DNA of 64,000 nucleotides. Source: Muribaculaceae bacterium (lineage in GTDB: Bacteria; Bacteroidota; Bacteroidia; Bacteroidales; Muribaculaceae). Every line of letters begins with the position of its first letter. The stretch's first letter is position 1. Both the position numbers and the translations under genes were made by a program. Of this stretch, positions 58,843-64,000 are shown in pieces. The DNA is taken from the NCBI GenBank assembly GCA_017621845.1, contig JAGASI010000005.1, positions 1-64,000 of the forward strand. Direction: 5' to 3'. Under the pieces are notes generated by a model that was given only the letters and a program-made list of their open reading frames with translations, ran no database searches and had not been told where the DNA came from.

Positions 58843-59691
58843 ATGGCAAATCCCACATTTGACCAACTCCTCGAAGCAGGTTGCCATTTCGGTCACCTTA
58901 AAAGAAAATGGAATCCTGCAATGGCTCCCTACATCTTCATGGAACGTAACGGTATCCACATCATTGACCTTTATAAGACTGCCGCCAAAATCGAAGAAGC
59001 AGCTGCCGCCCTCAAGTCAATAGCCAAGAGCGGTAAGAAGGTACTCTTCGTAGCCACCAAGAAACAGGCCAAGCAGGTTATTGCTGACAAGGCTTCGGCC
59101 ATCGGCATGCCCTATGTTATCGAGCGCTGGCCCGGCGGTATGCTTACCAACTTCCCCACCATACGTAAGGCTGTCAAGAAAATGACTGCCATCGACAAGA
59201 TGACCAAGGACGGTACATTTGATAACCTCTCTAAACGAGAGAAACTTCAGATTACCCGTCAACGTGCCAAACTCGAGAAGACCCTCGGTTCTATTGCCGA
59301 CCTCAACCGTCTTCCCTCGGCATTGTTTGTAGTTGACGTCCTCAAGGAGCGTATTGCTGTCGCTGAGGCCAACCGTCTTGGTATTCCTGTCTTTGCTATG
59401 GTTGACACCAACTCTGATCCTTCAAACATAGACTTCGTTATCCCCGCCAATGATGACGCCTCTAAGTCTATCGAGGTTGTACTCGATGCTGTATGTGGTG
59501 CTATGAGCGAGGGACTCGAGGAACGCAAAGCTGAGAAAGTCGATGTTCCTGCCGAGGAAGCAGACAATGCCGCTCCCAAGCGTGAGCGTCGCCGTGTACG
59601 TCGTGCCGAAGCTGATGCCACCCCCGCCGAAGTTGCTGCCGAAGCTGAAGCTCCAGCCCAGGCTGAAGAAGCTACCGAGGCCGCTGAATAA
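58843..59691 (+). CDS. rpsB: 30S ribosomal protein S2
   Basis: The 282-residue protein begins MANPTFDQLLEAGCHFGHLK and shows RWPGGMLTNFPTIRKAV and PSALFVVDVLKE. The ATG at 58843 is chosen over an upstream in-frame start at 58771 that adds 24 unrelated residues. A C-terminal Ala/Glu-rich tail with a basic RRRVRR patch extends beyond E. coli S2, common in Bacteroidota. Confidence 0.97.
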   Translation: MANPTFDQLLEAGCHFGHLKRKWNPAMAPYIFMERNGIHIIDLYKTAAKIEEAAAALKSIAKSGKKVLFVATKKQAKQVIADKASAIGMPYVIERWPGGMLTNFPTIRKAVKKMTAIDKMTKDGTFDNLSKREKLQITRQRAKLEKTLGSIADLNRLPSALFVVDVLKERIAVAEANRLGIPVFAMVDTNSDPSNIDFVIPANDDASKSIEVVLDAVCGAMSEGLEERKAEKVDVPAEEADNAAPKRERRRVRRAEADATPAEVAAEAEAPAQAEEATEAAE

Positions 59692-59751
59692 TCAGAGCAG
59701 GGTAGGTAGGCTCACACCCCTCCCCCCAAAAAACCTTTTATCATCTACAGT

Positions 59752-59849
59752 GACACTCGGCCTGCAGGCCGGGTGTCCTGAAAGATGAATGGGGGAAGAA
59801 AAAAAAGAAATCTTTTCTACTGCACGGGGTTGCCATTTCACAACCCCGT
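59752..59849 (+). other. Two hairpins between rpsB and tsf
   Basis: First, GACACTCGGCCTGCAGGCCG closes with GTGTC (59752-59777). Second, ACGGGGTT (59824-59831) pairs with AACCCCGT (59842-59849). Between them is an A-rich stretch. They may adjust tsf expression relative to rpsB. Confidence 0.6.
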
Positions 59850-59892
59850 CAGCCATATAAATTTATAACCACTAAAATAAAATTATAGTACT

Positions 59893-60885
59893 ATGGCAGT
59901 TACTATCGAAGATATCAAAAAACTCCGCAAGCTTACCAGCGCCGGCCTGAGCGACTGCAAAGCCGCCCTCAACGAGACCAACGGTGACATGGAAGCCGCT
60001 GTCGAGATTTTGCGCCAAAAAGGTAAAGCTATCGCCGCCAAGCGTGAGGATCGCAACGCCTCTGAAGGTTGTGTTCTCGCTGACGTGAAAGGTAATTTTG
60101 CCGCTATCGTGGCTCTCAACTGTGAGACAGACTTCGTAGCCAAGAACCAAGGTTTTGTTGATCTTACCAAACAACTCCTCAATCTCGCTCTTGACAACAA
60201 GGTTAAATCGCTTGACGAGCTTAATGCTCTCGTTGTCGAAGGCCGTACAGTTGCCGACCTCGTTGTAGAGGAGTCAGGCAAGACCGGTGAAAAAACCGAG
60301 ATTTCGGCTTACGAGTGCCTCGAGGCTCCCTCGGTTGTCGCATACAACCACCTCGGTAACAAACTTTCTACCATTGTAGCTTTCAACCAGGATGGTGTAG
60401 ACCACCAGGTAATGAAGGATGTTGCCATGCAAGTTGCCGCCATGAACCCCGTGGCAGTTGACCGTGACAACGTTCCCCAGGCTGCCAAAGACAGCGAGTA
60501 CAATGTTGCCGTTGAGAAAACCAAAGAGGAGCAAGTACACAAGGCCGTTGAGGCCGCTTTGAAGAAAGCCGGCATCAACCCCAACCTTGTAGACAGCGAA
60601 GACCACATATCTTCTAACATCGCCAAGGGATGGCTTACCGAAGAAGAGGCTGAGAAAGCACGCGTTGTTGCCAAGGAAGCCGCTGAAAAGAAAGCCGCCA
60701 ACCTCCCCGAGCAGATGATTCAGAACATCGCCAACGGCCGTCTCAACAAGTTCTTCAAAGAGAACTGCTTGATGGAGCAGGAGTTTGTAAAAGACGCCAA
60801 CCTCACTATCGGCCAGTATCTTGAGGCTTCAAGCAAGGGCTTGGTTGTTGCCGAGTTCAAGCGTGTCAACCTCAACGAGGACTAA
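59893..60885 (+). CDS. tsf: Elongation factor Ts
   Basis: The 330-residue nucleotide-exchange factor for EF-Tu begins MAVTIEDIKKLRKLTSAGLS with the DCKAALNETNGDMEAA segment and has the core NCETDFVAKNQGF. It is longer than E. coli EF-Ts, as usual here, with a C-terminal GQYLEASSKGLVVAEF. Confidence 0.97.
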   Translation: MAVTIEDIKKLRKLTSAGLSDCKAALNETNGDMEAAVEILRQKGKAIAAKREDRNASEGCVLADVKGNFAAIVALNCETDFVAKNQGFVDLTKQLLNLALDNKVKSLDELNALVVEGRTVADLVVEESGKTGEKTEISAYECLEAPSVVAYNHLGNKLSTIVAFNQDGVDHQVMKDVAMQVAAMNPVAVDRDNVPQAAKDSEYNVAVEKTKEEQVHKAVEAALKKAGINPNLVDSEDHISSNIAKGWLTEEEAEKARVVAKEAAEKKAANLPEQMIQNIANGRLNKFFKENCLMEQEFVKDANLTIGQYLEASSKGLVVAEFKRVNLNED

Positions 60886-60940
60886 TCCTCGCCGGTCACT
60901 TATAGAGTGACACCACGCAGAAAGTCATAACTATTAAATA

Positions 60941-60978
60941 ATTACGCGTCAGCGCCCAATTGGCCGCTGACGCGTAAT
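60941..60978 (+). terminator. Terminator of the rplM-tsf operon
   Basis: A perfect 14-bp stem, ATTACGCGTCAGCG (60941-60954) with 60965-60978, followed by GTTTGGT. Confidence 0.8.
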
Positions 60979-61320
60979 GTTTGGTATGTGTTGTTTAATG
61001 TGTGAAACTATTAAATAAGAGTAACCAGCCGAAATAGCACACTTGTCGGTCTATTTCGGTTGGTTACACATCAATTAAACTGCCGCGCACTGAAGTACGC
61101 GCTCCGACAGCGTTGACCACCCCAAGCATTTAGGAGCGCGAAGTAATTTATTCCGCGAAGTATAATTTATTGAATTGGATATGAATCTATAGATGTCTCA
61201 TCAACTGCCCTTGTCCGATGGCGCCGCGCTGAATCAACAAACAAGGGCAGTTGGTGTAGCAATTATAGCATACGATACATTTTTACTGTTATGAGTTTGG
61301 ATCTGTAGAGATTGTTAATC
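60979..61320. other. Non-coding gap with strong hairpins
   Basis: No gene is seen. A 17-bp stem with one G-T pair lies at 61021-61037/61051-61067, and a 13-bp perfect stem at 61202-61214/61241-61253. A GCGCTCC/GGAGCGC pair occurs between them (about 61099-61137). The cluster could hold a small RNA or terminators for the converging genes. Confidence 0.5.
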
Positions 61321-61599
61321 TTATTTGCTTGGGGTAGTTTGGGATGGCTGAGTGTTTTGAGCCGGTTTGGGGGGTTGAGAGCGTTTTTGTTCGGCAATCT
61401 GTCGTTTGATTTCCTTCTCTAATTTTTTCTCGAGATTTTTACTGCCGGGAGTGGATGTTGAGACGGGGTTTTTACCTTCGCGCATTTTTTGTGTATCTTT
61501 TTTTGCTTTCTCTTGATGATACTGTGGTGATTGGGCGTTAGTTGTTGCAAAGGGAGAAAATGTTGCCGCCATAAACAGGATAACAAGTAATTTTTTCAT
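61321..61599 (-). CDS. Small secreted charged protein, unknown function
   Basis: The 92-residue product has a Sec signal (MKKLLVILFMAATFSPFATTNA) and a Lys/Glu/Gln-rich helical middle (LEKKLEKEIKRQIAEQKR) with a Pro/Thr-rich tail. I do not recognise a family. The CAAAGTTA at 61741-61748 gives a minus-strand TAACTTTG that may be its promoter. Confidence 0.65.
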   Translation of the reverse strand: MKKLLVILFMAATFSPFATTNAQSPQYHQEKAKKDTQKMREGKNPVSTSTPGSKNLEKKLEKEIKRQIAEQKRSQPPKPAQNTQPSQTTPSK

Positions 61600-61855
61600 A
61601 ACAAATTGTTTTAAGGGGTTAGATAAAGTACAGAAAATTGAAAAAGTCTGATCGAGATAACATAAAAATTTAAAAATTATATCGAAAATAATGTTGCATT
61701 AAAGAGAGTCGCTTAGAAGTGCTCGACCTAACTGATGATGCAAAGTTATACCCCGGTTGTACCGTAATCCTAAAATATTATTTCAATTATATTAATATCG
61801 TGAATATTATTAGTAGTCTGGTCGCTATATCTTTGGTGATAAGTGTTTTATAAAT

Positions 61856-61905
61856 AACAACCGGCAACGGGATGCCGGTGAGACATCATACCGTTGCCGG
61901 TTGTT
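61856..61905 (-). terminator. Terminator of the sugar transporter gene
   Basis: A perfect 15-bp stem, AACAACCGGCAACGG (61856-61870) with 61891-61905, with T-rich sequence (TTTATAAAAC) beyond it on the minus strand. Confidence 0.8.
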
Positions 61906-61952
61906 GGACGGGTTATTTGTGTGATAATTTACGTTTTTCTGATATATTCAGG

Positions 61953-63290
61953 TCAGGCTTTGACTTCGACGCCGTTTTCGTAGAGGTCTTCTTCGGCTTG
62001 GGGCTGGGTCTTGGATGGGCGAGAGAGGATGAGGGCGTAGCACAGGAGGTAGATGCAGAGGGCAACGGTCAGCCAGAAGCCGGTAAGGATGTTGGACGAG
62101 CCGATGACGCCTTGAATCATGGGTAGGATTCCTCCACCACATACCATCATCATGAACAGGCCTGAGGCAACAGCTGTATATTTGCCGAGACCCTGAACCG
62201 AGAGGTTAAAGATGGATCCCCACATGACTGAGGTGCACAGACCGCATAGAACAAAGAAAATGGCGTTCAAGGGTATGCGTACTATAAAAAATGATAGGGA
62301 GGAAGCGTCAAAGCCGATAAAATTAACAACTGACTCGGAGGAAAGTATGCCGGTGACAAGAAACATAGCTCCTATTATAGAGGTGAATGTCAGCATGACG
62401 CGGCTTGAGACTTTGCCGCCGATGCTGCCACCGATGAGACGTCCCACGAGCATCAATAGCCAGTACATGCCACAGACAGAACCGGCGGCGGCGCCTGCGT
62501 TGGTATTATATTGGGAGACAATGGGCGAACCTTCGAGGTAATTAAATGTCCAGTTGGCGATGCCTACCTCGAGACCTACATAGCAGAAAATGGCTATGAA
62601 GCCAAATGTAAAGTTGGAGTAGCGGAAGGCTCCCGAGAGCTTGGGGGCGTCCTTGACGGGCTGTCCGAGGTTGGGGGCTTCGGGAAGTTTAGAAAAGTAT
62701 AAAACCAGGAATGCGACTGCAAAGATTGCCATGGCCATGTAGAATACCGGATTGGCTGAAGAAATGGTGCTGGCTGTCCTTCCGAGCAGACCTGCTACGA
62801 TAACCGGGGCGAGGGTGGCTCCTAAAGAGTTACATGTGCCACCAAATTGAACGAGTTGGTTGCCTTGGTTCTGGTCTTTGCCTAACGAGTTGAGCATAGG
62901 GTTGACAACAGTATTGAGCATACACATCGAGCATCCGGCAACGAGGGCGCCAACTATATATATTGTCAACGCGGTATTGGTGTCGGCAATCATTCCTGAG
63001 AGATAGGTGATGAATACGCCGGTAAAGCCAACGGTGACAGCCCAGAGTGCGGTCATGCGGTAACCTTTGCGCTCAAGGATTTTGCCGGCTGGAATACCCA
63101 TGAAAAGGTAGGCTATAAAGTTGGCGAGCGTGCCAAGCTGGGTCATGACGATGTTGTCACCGGTCATCTGTTTGATAACTTTGCCAAGGGGGTTCTGATA
63201 ACCGGTCACAAAGGCAATCATGAAGAATAGCGCGAACATTATGGCTATAGGCAGAACATAATTACGCGATTTGGGTTGGGATTTAGTCAT
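61953..63290 (-). CDS. FucP/GluP-type sugar MFS transporter
   Basis: The 445-residue protein has about twelve membrane segments. It begins with an NPLGKVIKQ loop and contains the family segment AYLFMGIPAGKILERKGYR (motif A region) and GGTCNSLGATLAP. FucP/GluP-type proteins are proton-sugar symporters for fucose, glucose, galactose or related sugars; the substrate is not shown. Upstream is the yggS gene. Confidence 0.92.
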   Translation of the reverse strand: MTKSQPKSRNYVLPIAIMFALFFMIAFVTGYQNPLGKVIKQMTGDNIVMTQLGTLANFIAYLFMGIPAGKILERKGYRMTALWAVTVGFTGVFITYLSGMIADTNTALTIYIVGALVAGCSMCMLNTVVNPMLNSLGKDQNQGNQLVQFGGTCNSLGATLAPVIVAGLLGRTASTISSANPVFYMAMAIFAVAFLVLYFSKLPEAPNLGQPVKDAPKLSGAFRYSNFTFGFIAIFCYVGLEVGIANWTFNYLEGSPIVSQYNTNAGAAAGSVCGMYWLLMLVGRLIGGSIGGKVSSRVMLTFTSIIGAMFLVTGILSSESVVNFIGFDASSLSFFIVRIPLNAIFFVLCGLCTSVMWGSIFNLSVQGLGKYTAVASGLFMMMVCGGGILPMIQGVIGSSNILTGFWLTVALCIYLLCYALILSRPSKTQPQAEEDLYENGVEVKA

Positions 63291-63345
63291 AAATATTATG
63301 TTTTAGGTAAAAATTCAAGGTTAAAAGTGATAAAAGAATTGATGG

Positions 63346-64000
63346 TCAGTATTCACGTTGACCGAATATCTTGGTACCGACGCGCACGAGTGTAGCTCCA
63401 CGCTCGATTGCCAACGGGTAGTCGTCGCTCATGCCCATTGACAGGGTATCAAACCCGACGAGGTCGGGGCACATATCTTTGACGCGCTTGAATAGTGATG
63501 CCAGGGTGTCAAAGTCTTGACCGACCCGAGCCATGTCATCGGTGTTGGTAGCCATGCCCATGATGCCGCACAGGTGGGTGGCCTTGAGCTGTCGGTAGGT
63601 GTGAGCTGAGAAGTAGTCAAGTAGCTCATCGAGCGAGAATCCAAATTTGGTTTCCTCGGCTGCGACATGTGCCTGGAGTAATACACGTGTAATAATGCCG
63701 GCTTCAGCCGATAGTCGGTCGATAATGTCGAGCAGACGTCGGGAGTCGACACTTTCGATGAGGTCCGGGATGCCGATTAGGGCTTTGACCTTGTTGGTCT
63801 GGAGGTGACCTATAAAGTGCCAGCGCACATCATCGGGCATCAATGGCTTTTTGGCAACGAGCTCCTGAACTCGGCTTTCGCCAAATATGCGTTGTCCGGC
63901 ATCGTAAGCCTCGAGCAGGGCCTCGACGGGATGAAATTTAGACACGGCAACAAGGCTCACACCTTCAGGAAGTGTGGAGCGTATCTCGTTGAGCCGTGTA
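63346..64000 (-). CDS. YggS/PLPBP family pyridoxal-phosphate protein (5' end outside the window)
   Basis: The frame runs from the right edge to 63346. Inside the window it reads LPEGVSLVAVSKFHPVEALL, with Lys of VAVSK binding PLP, then FGESRVQEL, WHFIGHLQTNK and the C-terminal LVRVGTKIFGQR. YggS proteins manage free PLP. The frame is open upstream of the edge, so the start codon lies beyond 64000; a GTG at 63960 is not the real start. Confidence 0.95.
   Translation of the reverse strand, partial: TRLNEIRSTLPEGVSLVAVSKFHPVEALLEAYDAGQRIFGESRVQELVAKKPLMPDDVRWHFIGHLQTNKVKALIGIPDLIESVDSRRLLDIIDRLSAEAGIITRVLLQAHVAAEETKFGFSLDELLDYFSAHTYRQLKATHLCGIMGMATNTDDMARVGQDFDTLASLFKRVKDMCPDLVGFDTLSMGMSDDYPLAIERGATLVRVGTKIFGQREY

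Overview
The window looks like a chromosomal segment of a gut Bacteroidales, most likely Muribaculaceae. This is inferred from gene families and signals, not from a database search. The evidence is: promoters of the Bacteroidota type (TTG, 19-20 bp, TAnnTTTG) in front of many genes; a BtuB-BtuG corrinoid locus; T9SS C-terminal sorting domains; a DUF4923 protein; PPi-dependent phosphofructokinase; and almost no Shine-Dalgarno sequences.

Layout. 1-425 is a GC-rich block of inverted and dispersed repeats. 426-3081 (minus) holds a DUF4923 protein and a WbpM/CapD-type membrane sugar-nucleotide dehydratase. 3217-7042 (minus) is aroE - yeiH-like - comEC. 7195-11575 (minus) is a three-gene operon resembling type V pilus loci; its first gene carries an in-frame TGA. 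11884-21769 (minus) is a vitamin B12 acquisition operon: promoter, cobalamin riboswitch, intrinsic terminator, btuB, btuG, then three surface proteins in which the BtuG-like propeller and a second domain each recur as T9SS cargo. 21921-24479 (minus) is trmN6 - CPBP protease - engB - a 58-residue Cys-rich ORF. 24702-26351 (minus) is PPi-PFK.

26854-40634 (plus) is the translation/transcription core: four tRNAs, tuf, tRNA-Trp, secE, nusG, rplK, rplA, rplJ, rplL, rpoB, rpoC. 40808-45749 (plus) is an accessory two-gene restriction-modification-like locus. One 1316-residue protein joins a GIY-YIG-like nuclease, an SF2 helicase and an N6-adenine methylase; its partner looks like a methylase without the catalytic NPPY motif. 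46095-49877 (plus) is aspS, a NIF3-like protein and a zinc-ribbon protein. 49966-50466 is a non-coding element bounded by ~40 bp inverted repeats that shares repeats with the window's left end. 50485-56785 holds rfbC (minus), a sugar nucleotidyltransferase, a B3/4 protein, an M13 peptidase, a MINPP-type phytase (minus) and a small TPR-like gene. 56988-60885 (plus) holds a small membrane protein and rplM - rpsI - rpsB - tsf. 61321-64000 (minus) holds a small secreted protein, a FucP-type sugar transporter and a 5'-truncated YggS/PLPBP gene.

Most of the window is housekeeping. The parts worth a second look are the RM-like pair with its AT-rich C-terminal end, the duplicated surface components of the B12 operon, the nonsense-interrupted pilus-locus gene, and the repeat elements at 1-425 and 49966-50466.
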